64,000 nucleotides of DNA from an uncultured Acidobacteriia bacterium (lineage in GTDB: Bacteria; Acidobacteriota; Terriglobia; Bryobacterales; Bryobacteraceae): NCBI GenBank assembly GCA_903881085.1, contig CAIRSA010000003.1, positions 17,967 to 81,966 on the forward strand, read 5' to 3'. The translations under genes and the position numbers were made by a program. Under the pieces are notes generated by a model. That model was not told the DNA's origin. It made no database searches and worked only from the letters and a program-made list of their open reading frames with translations. Below, in pieces: positions 1 to 7,493 of the stretch (its first letter is position 1; each line of letters begins with the position of its first letter).

Positions 1-268
1 AAACAGGACGGTGCAAATCGATGTCGGGGCTACCCTCGACCTGTTTTTTGGTCATTGCCACATGCACGCACCTGGATTCCCAGTTCACATTGATGACGGA
101 AATTGGCGAGATGAGCACACTCCGGTCCACAAGCCAATTGCCGGTTTCCACGGTCAGGTAGCGGATCGCCCAAGTCTCGTCGTCGAAATAGAGTTGATCT
201 ACGGTTCCGATTTCGCCGTCGCTGGCCAGGATCGAAAGACCCTTCAGGTTCTTGGAATGAGTGAACAT
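1..268 (-). CDS. PRC-barrel domain protein, partial (3' end off window)
   Basis: The frame opens with ATG at 268 and runs off the left edge, giving 89 codons without a stop. The start is supported by a purine-rich AGGGAAGG about 8 bases upstream. The visible N-terminus (MFTHSKNLKGLSILASDGE) followed by IGTVDQLYFDDE and the segment WAIRYLTVETGNWL is the typical pattern of a PRC-barrel: a small beta-barrel in which a conserved Asp-Gly-Glu-x-Gly turn precedes an aspartate-rich strand. Such proteins occur in photosynthetic reaction centre H subunits, RimM and many bacterial stress or envelope proteins. The cellular role here cannot be told from the fragment. Confident of the fold, not of the function. 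Confidence 0.75.
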   Translation of the reverse strand, partial: MFTHSKNLKGLSILASDGEIGTVDQLYFDDETWAIRYLTVETGNWLVDRSVLISPISVINVNWESRCVHVAMTKKQVEGSPDIDLHRPV

Positions 269-605
269 TGGTTTTGCCTTCCCTAAGTTGAGTTCTATTG
301 CGCATACTCCAACAGCACGAAGCGAACCAATCCCGGAGCACCTGCTACATATCCCCGAATCCTTAAGGCGTGCCATGCTTCCATCGGCACAGTCCTAACG
401 GTTACGGCTTGGAGGATCGCCCATGAGTTGACCGCGACATGCCACTCGACCGCATTTGGTCAGGCAGTCGAGCAAGTTCCTGCATGTGAAGACACAGCAG
501 ATCGAGCTTCCAGAGTGAATTCCGCATCCGTTTTTCGGTGGCCTCAGACCTGCGCTCGTCACGCCCGATGCAAATGTCATGCCTGAAACTCTGGCGGATT
601 AAACC
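269..605. other. Intergenic region, nothing recognised
   Basis: Between the divergent PRC-barrel gene and the phosphorylase stump. Short open frames here show no recognisable protein family, and I see no RNA gene, repeat or convincing promoter. GGCGGA about 8 bases before position 606 may be the ribosome binding site of the stump that follows. Confidence 0.4.
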
Positions 606-731
606 ATGAGCACACAAAATCAAGTTTTCCACCCCCGCTACAAGCTGCTGCAGACTGAGCTCGAGGGCTTCGATTCCCTTGCCGAACTGGCCTTGGACAT
701 GCGCTGGTCATGGAATCATGGCACCGAGACA
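606..731 (+). pseudogene. 5' stump of an alpha-glucan phosphorylase gene
   Basis: The first ~42 codons from ATG 606 read as the start of a glycogen/alpha-glucan phosphorylase with the DUF3417 N-terminal region: a short leader, then FDSLAELALDMRWSWNHGTE, which matches the family's hallmark of an 'LA-x-N/D-x-RWSWN' helix. Resemblance ends at about position 730, just where the stop codon of the opposite-strand DUF1080 gene lies. The plus-strand frame stays open to 2060, but beyond 731 it is only the complement of other genes. A complete enzyme needs roughly 700-850 residues, so this is a decayed or insertion-truncated gene. A different, intact GAF-fused phosphorylase lies at 41946-44606; the stump is not a copy of its N-terminus. 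Confidence 0.6.
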
Positions 732-1535
732 CTATTTGGCCGCAAGTGGCCGAATGTAAATATTCCGGAACGCCACCGGACCATGATCGCCTTGAATCAC
801 AATCGGACCGGTGGGCGCCTCCTGCGGATTTCCATGGTGACCCGTAGGAAGGGGCACTTCCACGTCCTCATGCACCAAAACCTCATTCAGCAGAACACGC
901 AGAAAGCGCGCATTGGCGATCTTCTTCCCGCCCTCGAAACGCGGCGCGCGGAACCACAGCTGCAACGATTGCCATGTGCCCGGAGGACGGCTGGCATTCA
1001 CGCGCGGGGGCCAGCCGCCGGTGTTATCTTCCAGGCGATAGATGCCGCCGTTGTCGCCCGGCTGAAGTTCACCAGTGTGGCCGTAGCTGTCGAACAACTG
1101 AAGTTCGTAGTGTCCATTCAGGAACACTCCGGAGTTCGATCCCTGTGCCACCATGTACTCCAGATACAACTCACAATCCCCAAAATTCTCGTCGGTGGCC
1201 AGATACAGAGTCCGGCCTTCCTTGCCGTTGACAATCCGGTCACCCGGCGCCGGAGTGAACGTGAGCCGCTTCGGATCGAAGATGCGTCGCCACGTCACGG
1301 CCTTCGCGGTAACCCATTCGTGGGGCTGATCGCCGATGACATGCCAGCCGTCGAGATTCCGCCCGTTGAGCAGCGGACGCCACCCGTTCTGCCACAGGAA
1401 CGGCGGGTCGCCGTGCATCTCGCCGGTGTAGCTGTCCGGCACCTGCGCCAGAGCCGAGGCCACGGCGCACAGGGCCAGAAGTGCCCGCAGGAGGAGACCG
1501 CGCGAGGCCAGATCGAGGTGGAAGTGCTGTTTCAT
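732..1535 (-). CDS. Secreted DUF1080 (3-keto-disaccharide hydrolase-like) protein
   Basis: A 267-residue protein with a cleavable signal peptide (basic start, LLLRALLALCAVASALAQ, cleavage near residue 30). The rest matches the DUF1080 / 3-keto-disaccharide hydrolase fold, a concanavalin-like beta sandwich: WRPLLNGRNLDGWHV near residue 52, then a LYLEYMVAQGSNSGVFLNG strand pair and the closing FRNIYIRPL. Members act outside the cytoplasm on 3-keto-glucosides or related glycans. The ATG overlaps the stop of the corrinoid protein gene in an ATGA, so it is translationally coupled to the methyltransferase operon. That is an unexpected partner and suggests a sugar-linked or glycosidic substrate. 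The family call is firm; the link to methyl transfer is inference. Confidence 0.85.
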   Translation of the reverse strand: MKQHFHLDLASRGLLLRALLALCAVASALAQVPDSYTGEMHGDPPFLWQNGWRPLLNGRNLDGWHVIGDQPHEWVTAKAVTWRRIFDPKRLTFTPAPGDRIVNGKEGRTLYLATDENFGDCELYLEYMVAQGSNSGVFLNGHYELQLFDSYGHTGELQPGDNGGIYRLEDNTGGWPPRVNASRPPGTWQSLQLWFRAPRFEGGKKIANARFLRVLLNEVLVHEDVEVPLPTGHHGNPQEAPTGPIVIQGDHGPVAFRNIYIRPLAAK

Positions 1536-2176
1536 ATTCCGTTGCCGGAGACCAGTTCCCGTGCCAGCGCAACAGCGGAGGATGCATTTTCGCTGTATCC
1601 ATCCGCACCAATTTCAGCGGCGTACTGGCGCGTCACCGGTGCGCCGCCTACCATTATCCTGACCTTATCCCGCACGCCTGCTTGTTTCAAGGCTTCAATG
1701 GTGTTTTTCATGGCTGGCATCGTCACCGTCAGCAGGGCGGAAAGGGCCACGATGTTGGCCTGCCACTTATCAATCGCGTCAATGAACTTCTGCGGAGCGA
1801 CGTCAGCACCAAGGTCGTGGACTTCAAACCCTGCGCCCTCCAGCATGCATGCGACCAGATTCTTGCCAATGTCATGCAGGTCGCCTTTCACCGTTCCGAT
1901 CACGACACGGCCGGCCGGCTTGGCTCCGGAACTGGTCAGCAGCGGTTGGATTAGCGCCAGGGCACCCTTCATCGCACGGCCGGCAAGCAACAACTCCGGC
2001 ACGAAGTACTCTTCACATTCAAACAGCTTCCCGACTTCGTCCATTGCCGGGATCATGTGATCGGAGATGATCGCCGTTGGCTGCATGCCTGCCGCCAGCG
2101 CGGCCTCCGTCTCGGCGACGGCAGCCTTTGCGTTGCCGTTTAGAATTGCTTCAAAAAGTAAGCTTCGTTGTTCCAT
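1532..2176 (-). CDS. Free-standing corrinoid (B12-binding) methyl carrier protein
   Basis: A 214-residue protein with the two-domain layout of MtaC/MtbC/MttC-type carriers. A helical cap (residues 1-85, including MIPAMDEVGKLFECEEYFVPELLLAGRAM) is followed by a Rossmann-like B12 domain with the lower-ligand motif GDLHDIGKN. His101 is the expected cobalt ligand, and the downstream SALLTVTMPAM and MVGGAPV strands complete the site. The protein shuttles a methyl group on cobalt between methyltransferases. The start at 2176 follows a strong GAAGAAAGAAGG and lies 4 bases after the stop of the preceding UroD-like gene; a longer open frame upstream has no family resemblance. Its position beside the UroD-like gene and the RACo gene fits a corrinoid methyltransfer operon. 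Confidence 0.93.
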   Translation of the reverse strand: MEQRSLLFEAILNGNAKAAVAETEAALAAGMQPTAIISDHMIPAMDEVGKLFECEEYFVPELLLAGRAMKGALALIQPLLTSSGAKPAGRVVIGTVKGDLHDIGKNLVACMLEGAGFEVHDLGADVAPQKFIDAIDKWQANIVALSALLTVTMPAMKNTIEALKQAGVRDKVRIMVGGAPVTRQYAAEIGADGYSENASSAVALARELVSGNGI

Positions 2177-2180
2177 CCAT

Positions 2181-3266
2181 CTACCTTCTTTCTTCGGCCA
2201 GTGCGAGTTCCTTATCGAAATCGAGTGTGCCCGCGGCCAGTTCGTCCAGCACAAACCGGATTGCGTTTACGTGATCGGGGTTGCCGTCGTGGCACAGGAT
2301 GCCACATCCCAGAAGAAAACCGGGATGATCATGGTGCTCCTTCAGAATCTCCACGGCCTGCCGCCGGATCTCAGACACCGGACCACGATTCACCAGCAGG
2401 GCGTCTACGTTGGCGCGAACTGGAACGCGCGCGGCCAAGGCCTTCTCGCACCACTTGGCAAGGTTCGCTGGCCGGTCTGAAAGAAACTGAGTGGCACCGG
2501 TAGCTATCAGGTCGTCGATGATGGAGGTAGTGTTACCCCCGATGATGAGCGGCAAAAAGCGTCCGCCGGCGGCTTTCAATTCGGGCAGCACATAATCGCG
2601 GTAAACCGGCAGCACCAGACTCTTCACCACGCGCGGCGAGGCCAGTGTAGGGGTCGCACGCGAGTCGAAAATAATCGGCTCAACACCGCGGCGTAAGAAC
2701 GCTTTGCCGAACTCAACGGTGACTCGCGCACAGAACTCGATTACCTGGCGCGCAAAGCTGGGATCCTCGACTGTCAGTAAAACGAACTTCTCGGCGCCGA
2801 TCAGTTCCGCCGCCATCGAGTACGGCCCCGTGACTGCGCCCCGCAGAATGATGGAGTGTCCGATCTCGCGATAAAGGCGATCGGCAACTTCCAGGTACAT
2901 CGGCATGCGGCCGGCGCTGGCGGAATCGGGGATGCCAAGCTTCGAAAGGGCGGCCGGGCCGTCGACGATCGGCGAGACGATTCCCGGACAGTCGTTGGAG
3001 TCCTCGAAATAGACCACTTTGCAGCCAAGTGCTTCCGCCTCGACGTTGTAGACGTCAATGCCAATCACCAGCATGTCGGCATCGTAGGTAGCCAGTTCTT
3101 TCAATAAACCGTTGTATAGATACTCCGGATTACGAGCGATCTCGGAGGGCGATTTGCCGATGAGCGCGCCCTTCTGTTCGTAAATCGCCGGGACGAAAGG
3201 GATCCGATCCGCCTTGCCCATCGCGTATACTTTCTCGACGCGCTCTCTCTTGGTCACTGGAATCAT
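2181..3266 (-). CDS. UroD-fold methyltransferase paralogue 3, zinc site absent
   Basis: About 361 residues with the TIM-barrel pattern of the uroporphyrinogen decarboxylase/MtaA superfamily: N-terminal TKRERVEKVYAMGKADRIPF, mid-protein ILRGAVTGPYSMAAELIG, and a C-terminal GCGILCHDGNPDHVNAIRF. The paralogue at 4901 has His-x-Cys-Gly-Asn-Thr where this protein reads LIIGGNTTSI, so the first two zinc ligands are gone. A thiol-activating role is therefore unlikely, and a donor-side (substrate to corrinoid) role is more plausible. It lies 4 bases upstream of its probable partner, the corrinoid protein. Neither ATG 3266 nor an in-frame TTG at 3278 has a clear ribosome site; ATG is preferred. Haem biosynthesis is unlikely given the operon. 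Confidence 0.85.
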   Translation of the reverse strand: MIPVTKRERVEKVYAMGKADRIPFVPAIYEQKGALIGKSPSEIARNPEYLYNGLLKELATYDADMLVIGIDVYNVEAEALGCKVVYFEDSNDCPGIVSPIVDGPAALSKLGIPDSASAGRMPMYLEVADRLYREIGHSIILRGAVTGPYSMAAELIGAEKFVLLTVEDPSFARQVIEFCARVTVEFGKAFLRRGVEPIIFDSRATPTLASPRVVKSLVLPVYRDYVLPELKAAGGRFLPLIIGGNTTSIIDDLIATGATQFLSDRPANLAKWCEKALAARVPVRANVDALLVNRGPVSEIRRQAVEILKEHHDHPGFLLGCGILCHDGNPDHVNAIRFVLDELAAGTLDFDKELALAEERR

Positions 3267-3375
3267 TGGTTTATTCAACTGCTGAGATCAGAGTATGCGA
3301 AACAAACAAGAAGTGTCAATCCTTTTATCTTCATCTTTGATTGCCGGCACAACTTCACATTGACCGCGCGGGCCA

Positions 3376-3410
3376 ACGTGGCGCAGGCACTCCTGTCTGC
3401 TGCGCCACGT
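3376..3410. repeat. Perfect 11-bp inverted repeat inside the methyltransferase operon
   Basis: ACGTGGCGCAG (3376-3386) is followed after 13 bases by its exact complement CTGCGCCACGT (3400-3410). The loop can also partly pair with the arms, giving a longer imperfect stem. It lies in the only sizeable gap (about 170 bases) of the operon, between the RACo gene and the UroD-like gene at 2181. No T-tract follows on either strand, so it looks more like an mRNA-stabilising or REP-type element than an intrinsic terminator. Confidence 0.6.
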
Positions 3411-3443
3411 CGATGGCTGCAACTTCATTTTTGCGCGCCGTGC

Positions 3444-4904
3444 TTATCCCTCCAGCCCGTCAAAGCTCAGGCAATCCGTAAAAACATCCTGGAAGCGCGG
3501 GTCGGCGGCGAGGTTCACGTGCCGCACGCGGGCAGGCACGTCTTCCAAAAATTCCATGCGCCGCGACCGGTTGAGCAGCACCAGTTTGGTTCCGGCCAGG
3601 GCCGTGTTGCCGCTGGGTTCGGCCTCATTCAACAAACCGATGCGGCGGGCACTGGCGATGCTTACGTAGTTGCCGAACGCGCCGGCGAGGAACGTCCGCT
3701 CGACTTTCCTCGAAGTGAGGATGCGAAATCCGGCGGCGATGGCAGCCTTGGCCAGTTGCAGTTCGCGGATGTCGCGCTGCGAAAGACAGACGCCGCCCTC
3801 CAATGGAAAATCCACTGCCATGCGGCCGCTGGCTTGAATCGCACCCAGCTCCAAGCCGGCGGCAACCGCATCGACCAAGCCACTACCGCAGATGCCACGG
3901 GCCGTCGTACCGCCGATCACGTGACAGCGCAGGCGCCCGTCTTCCAACGATACATGCGAGATTGCGCCGGTAGCCGCGCGCATGCCCATGCGAATGCGTC
4001 CGGCTTCGAAGGCCGGGCCTGCAGCGGTTGATGCACACAGCATCGAATTGCCATCGCCCACCACCAGTTCGCCATTTGTGCCCAGATCGACAAGCGCCTG
4101 GTAGCGGCTACTGTTGAACATGCCGGTAGCGAGGATACCGGCGAGAATATCGCTGCCAACAAAGCTGCCGAGGCAGGGCATGAAACAGACCTGCGGATCT
4201 CCAGCAAGCTGCCAGCCAAGCTCGCGGGCAGTGAACCATTTCGTGCCGCCCTCCGCTGGTTCAAAAGGGACGCTGGCAAAGGGCTCGACGGAGAGTCCGC
4301 AGAACAGATGGTGCATCACGCTGTTGCCGCAAAGGATGATTTCGCACACCGGCCGAGATGTCAGGGCGCGGCAAATGCGCAGGATTTCAGTTCGGATTAA
4401 CTCCGTGAGGCGCGGACCGTTGGCCAGGCCGAACTGCACGCGCGTCATCACATCGGACCCATGTTCGATCTGCGGATTGAGCGACGTCTCTACCGCTTGC
4501 ACCTTGCCCGTTTCCAGGTCCAGAAGTTGGGCCGCAATGGTGGTGGTGCCAATATCAATCGCGATGCCAAGGCCTGCGGCGGGTTCGTATTCAAGGGAGC
4601 TATCGTCTGCCAATACCGGCGTTTCCCATTGGGCGACTTCCAGCGTGAGCGGACCCTCGGCGCATGCCTGACATCCGAGCCGCCAACCCTGCTCCAGTTC
4701 AATGGGCGTGAAGATCGAGCGCATCTGCGAAGTGATCGCCACGGCGCCTTCGATGACCCGCACGCGGCAACCGCGGCATTCGCCCGCGCCGCCGCATGGA
4801 AACTCCACTCCATGGCGGAAAAGCAGCGATTCGAGCGATGTGCCGCGATCAGCTTCCATCGTGACGCCGAGCGGAATGAGTGTGAGTTGAATACGGCCGG
4901 TCAT
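3444..4904 (-). CDS. RACo/RamA-type ATP-dependent Fe-S activator of corrinoid protein
   Basis: A 486-residue protein. Residues 1-90 are a plant-type [2Fe-2S] ferredoxin domain with cysteines 37, 43, 46 and 78 (CGGAGECRGC ... LGCQAC). The remainder is an ASKHA-fold ATPase (DUF4445) with phosphate motifs AIDIGTTTIAAQLLDL and VDLGTNGELVVG and the ending FLAGAFGNY. Such proteins use ATP to reduce Co(II) corrinoid, inactivated by oxidation, back to Co(I). The gene's presence means the operon's carrier cycles through Co(I) and needs rescue. Its start overlaps the stop of the preceding UroD-like gene (ATGA). It is shorter than the ~620-residue acetogen RACo because the linker region is reduced; all four cluster cysteines remain. 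Confidence 0.92.
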   Translation of the reverse strand: MTGRIQLTLIPLGVTMEADRGTSLESLLFRHGVEFPCGGAGECRGCRVRVIEGAVAITSQMRSIFTPIELEQGWRLGCQACAEGPLTLEVAQWETPVLADDSSLEYEPAAGLGIAIDIGTTTIAAQLLDLETGKVQAVETSLNPQIEHGSDVMTRVQFGLANGPRLTELIRTEILRICRALTSRPVCEIILCGNSVMHHLFCGLSVEPFASVPFEPAEGGTKWFTARELGWQLAGDPQVCFMPCLGSFVGSDILAGILATGMFNSSRYQALVDLGTNGELVVGDGNSMLCASTAAGPAFEAGRIRMGMRAATGAISHVSLEDGRLRCHVIGGTTARGICGSGLVDAVAAGLELGAIQASGRMAVDFPLEGGVCLSQRDIRELQLAKAAIAAGFRILTSRKVERTFLAGAFGNYVSIASARRIGLLNEAEPSGNTALAGTKLVLLNRSRRMEFLEDVPARVRHVNLAADPRFQDVFTDCLSFDGLEG

Positions 4905-5905
4905 CGGGCAAACATTGCGCCGAGCGCCCTGACGTTATCGGCCGGAGTGCCACGCGGAATCTCGCAGCCCGCGCCGATGATGTAGCGTTCCCCAGCCTGG
5001 GCGTGACATTCGTCGACCGCCGCGGCAACGGATTCGGGAGTGCCATCACGCAAAGTGCGTACCGGATCCAAATTGCCAAGCAGGATCTGCTGCGGCCCCA
5101 TTGCAGTGCGGCCTTCGCTGACCGGCGTGAGGAAATCAAGGTCGACGATGTCAGCGCCAAGTTGCCCCATGCCGCCAACGATGCGGCGCGTATTGCCGCA
5201 GATATGCAGGCGCGTCTTCGCACCCATTGCGCGCAGGCCCTGGAACAGCCGCTGTTCATAGGGGAGGACGAATTCCTTGTAGAGGCGAGGACCTACCAAA
5301 CTTGCCGCGGCGTCACCAATTCCGATGAGATCCGCACCTGCCGCCACCTGCGCAGTTGCGAAGCGTAGTTCCATTTCCACGACAAACGAAAACAGCGCGT
5401 GGACGAAATCAGGATCGTCGGTGAAGTCGAACATCAATGTGTTCAAGCCGCGCAGATCGGCGCCCATTGCGCAGGGGCCCTCCACCCAACCCTCGACAAG
5501 ATATTCGCCGCTCGACATGCGGCGCAATAACGCCGCGCCATCAATGCGATCGCGCATGCGCCGCATCTCCATCGGGTCAGGCAATGGCAGGCTTTCCAGC
5601 GTCGCTTTGTCAGTCAGCAGGGCACGGCTTTCAATGATTGCCGGCGGCTGGTCGTCAAACCACTCGATAGCGGCGCCAAGGTCGCTCGCCTCGCGCGCGG
5701 GATCGGAGATCACCGAAACATAATCGAAGCCAAATGTCTTGGCGACTTTCATCTGCGATTCGGCCAGTGCACGATGGTCGGTGGCATATTCACGATACGG
5801 CACGCCGGAAAGATCGGCGGCGTACATCATTGTTATCGGCATCAGCGGCAGGCGGTCCACATGCCCGCCGGCGATATGCGTAAGAACCCGGTCCCGTCCT
5901 GTCAT
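4901..5905 (-). CDS. UroD-fold methyltransferase paralogue 2 with complete zinc site
   Basis: A 334-residue member of the MtaA/MtbA/CmuC branch of the UroD superfamily. The N-terminus (RDRVLTHIAGGHVDRLPLMP) is typical. The zinc triad of the methylcobamide:thiol methyltransferases is intact: His234 and Cys236 in HICGNT and Cys314 in GAGCEIPRGTP. In characterised relatives this zinc activates a thiol acceptor to take methyl from the corrinoid, so this is the best candidate for the acceptor arm among the three paralogues. ATG 5905 follows the DUF1638 stop after 2 bases, and its own stop overlaps the RACo start. Its physiological thiol is unknown; coenzyme M is not expected here, and the nearby homocysteine enzyme offers another candidate. 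Confidence 0.9.
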   Translation of the reverse strand: MTGRDRVLTHIAGGHVDRLPLMPITMMYAADLSGVPYREYATDHRALAESQMKVAKTFGFDYVSVISDPAREASDLGAAIEWFDDQPPAIIESRALLTDKATLESLPLPDPMEMRRMRDRIDGAALLRRMSSGEYLVEGWVEGPCAMGADLRGLNTLMFDFTDDPDFVHALFSFVVEMELRFATAQVAAGADLIGIGDAAASLVGPRLYKEFVLPYEQRLFQGLRAMGAKTRLHICGNTRRIVGGMGQLGADIVDLDFLTPVSEGRTAMGPQQILLGNLDPVRTLRDGTPESVAAAVDECHAQAGERYIIGAGCEIPRGTPADNVRALGAMFAR

Positions 5906-5907
5906 GG

Positions 5908-6630
5908 TTATACCCCTGCAATGCGGATAACACTCTCGCTGTAGCTCGGTACGATTTTCGAACCCGGTGGGACAATCTGAAAATCGTCATCCCATTTTCC
6001 ATTTACGAGCCGGGCAAATAGGTCGAGACTGCCGGCAATTTTTTCGAATCGCCAGTTCTTTTCCGCCGCCTCGTCGCGCGATTCCCGTTCAAACCTGCCG
6101 TCGCATTCCACGCCTGTCTCAATGAAGGTCAGCTGCGAATAGGCGTTCTTATAGCGATGTAGTTCTTCGAACAGGTAGCTGCCATTTTCCTCGCCGTACT
6201 TGGCGATGAGTTCGGCCAGCGTGTCATCGTGCATGGTCCGCTGGCTGATCAGTTGATTGAGCCCTTTGCCGCGCTCGATCCAACCGGTGGAGCGGTAGTA
6301 CACTCCGGAGTTCGCTTCGAAATATTGGTCGTACCGTTCGCGGCTGCCCATCAACAGAGCTATGCAGTCATGCGCACGTGGGATCACCAGCGGACTTTCA
6401 CGTGCCTGCAGATCAACAATGCCGTTGCCGCAGAGGGCATAACCCATCAACACTGCGTCATAACCCACTGCCAGGTCCACCGCCTGCTGCAACTTCACGC
6501 ACATCTTCGCGCCGCCAATGTCGTGTAGTCCTTTGGGCAAAAACTCCACATCGATCTGATGGGGCGACCGCGCGACGACGGTGCACATTTCGCGAAAGAG
6601 AACTTCGCAACTGATCAGCTTGTAGCGCAC
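5908..6630 (-). CDS. DUF1638 protein of a corrinoid methyltransferase operon
   Basis: About 240 residues matching DUF1638: N-terminal YKLISCEVLFREMC, the central YALCGNGIVDLQARE and IPRAHDCIALLMGSRERY segments, and repeated conserved Cys and His. The function is not established. The family is recurrently found beside corrinoid proteins and UroD- or MttB-type methyltransferases, as here. A GTG start at 6630 is chosen because GAAAGG lies about 8 bases upstream and the conserved region begins immediately. A longer frame from 6684 would overlap the homocysteine methyltransferase gene by 70 bases, against 16 with the GTG. Conserved Cys/His residues make metal or corrinoid handling possible, but that is speculation. 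Confidence 0.85.
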   Translation of the reverse strand: MRYKLISCEVLFREMCTVVARSPHQIDVEFLPKGLHDIGGAKMCVKLQQAVDLAVGYDAVLMGYALCGNGIVDLQARESPLVIPRAHDCIALLMGSRERYDQYFEANSGVYYRSTGWIERGKGLNQLISQRTMHDDTLAELIAKYGEENGSYLFEELHRYKNAYSQLTFIETGVECDGRFERESRDEAAEKNWRFEKIAGSLDLFARLVNGKWDDDFQIVPPGSKIVPSYSESVIRIAGV

Positions 6631-7493
6631 CGGGCAAGCCTTTCCGCGGCGGCACGGATGAAAGCCGGGGTGGAACCGCAGCATCCGCCGACAAAATTTG
6701 CGCCTGCTTCCACCAGCGATGGCACGTGCGAGGCGAACATCTCCGGCGTCGTCTTGTACACCGCCTTGCCATCTACAATTTCGGGCAGACCTGCATTGGC
6801 CTTGATCCAGACCGGCAGTTTCGTCGCAGAGCGCAGCCGCTTACAGACCGGAAGGTAGGCTTCAATTCCGACGCCGCAATTGGCGCCGACGGCGAACGCG
6901 CCTTCAGCCTCCATCGCCGCCGCGGCCTGCTCCGGCGTGACGCCCATCATGGTGCGGTCTTTGTTCCTGCCCGTGTCGAAAACAAAGGAGACAACCACTG
7001 GCAGGCCCGTGGAAAGCGCGGCCCGCAAGGCGATAGTGGCCTCCTCCAGGTCGCCCATGGTCTCTATAACCAGGCCATCTGCTCCGCCTTCGGCCAGTCC
7101 CCGCGCCTGCTCCGAGAATGCTTCCAACACCTCCTCGGGATTCACTTCGCCAGTCATGAGCATCTTGCCGGTGGGCCCGATCGACGCAAAGACCAGCGCC
7201 TTGCCGCCAGCCGCTCTTTGGGAAATGGCCGCGCCACTGCGGTTGATTTCGACGACTTGATCGGCCAGCCCGAAACCGGCCAGACTGATGCGATTGGCGC
7301 GGAAGGTATTGCTGAGAATGACGCGGCTGCCGGCTTCCACATAGGAGCTTGCCACTTGGCCGACTTTGGCGGGATTGGTAAGGTTCCACACATCGGGGCA
7401 TTCATCGAAGCCCAGGCCCAGCAATTGCAACTGGGTACCCCAGCCTCCATCTGTCAGCAAAGGCCCGGCGGCCAGCGCTTCCGAAAGGTTCAT
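6615..7493 (-). CDS. Homocysteine S-methyltransferase domain protein
   Basis: A 292-residue protein equal to the isolated N-terminal homocysteine-binding barrel of MetH or to BHMT/MmuM. It begins LLTDGGWGTQLQLLG, has SNTFRANR near residue 61, and ends with the zinc site: Cys206 (GANCG) and Cys271-Cys272 (GGCCGS). The zinc binds homocysteine thiolate, which accepts a methyl group to give methionine. There are no folate or B12 domains; the separate corrinoid protein at 1532 may supply methyl, making a split methionine synthase fed by something other than methyltetrahydrofolate. It overlaps the genes on both sides (ATGA at the start). Direct use of a small methyl donor such as betaine or S-methylmethionine remains an alternative. 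Confidence 0.9.
   Translation of the reverse strand: MNLSEALAAGPLLTDGGWGTQLQLLGLGFDECPDVWNLTNPAKVGQVASSYVEAGSRVILSNTFRANRISLAGFGLADQVVEINRSGAAISQRAAGGKALVFASIGPTGKMLMTGEVNPEEVLEAFSEQARGLAEGGADGLVIETMGDLEEATIALRAALSTGLPVVVSFVFDTGRNKDRTMMGVTPEQAAAAMEAEGAFAVGANCGVGIEAYLPVCKRLRSATKLPVWIKANAGLPEIVDGKAVYKTTPEMFASHVPSLVEAGANFVGGCCGSTPAFIRAAAERLARCATS

Noticed and set aside
732..2060. Long plus-strand open frame continuing from the phosphorylase stump (484 codons in all)
   Set aside because: Beyond about 731 it is antisense to the DUF1080 and corrinoid protein genes, has no family motifs and is rich in Arg/Pro/Ala as expected for the complement of GC-rich genes.
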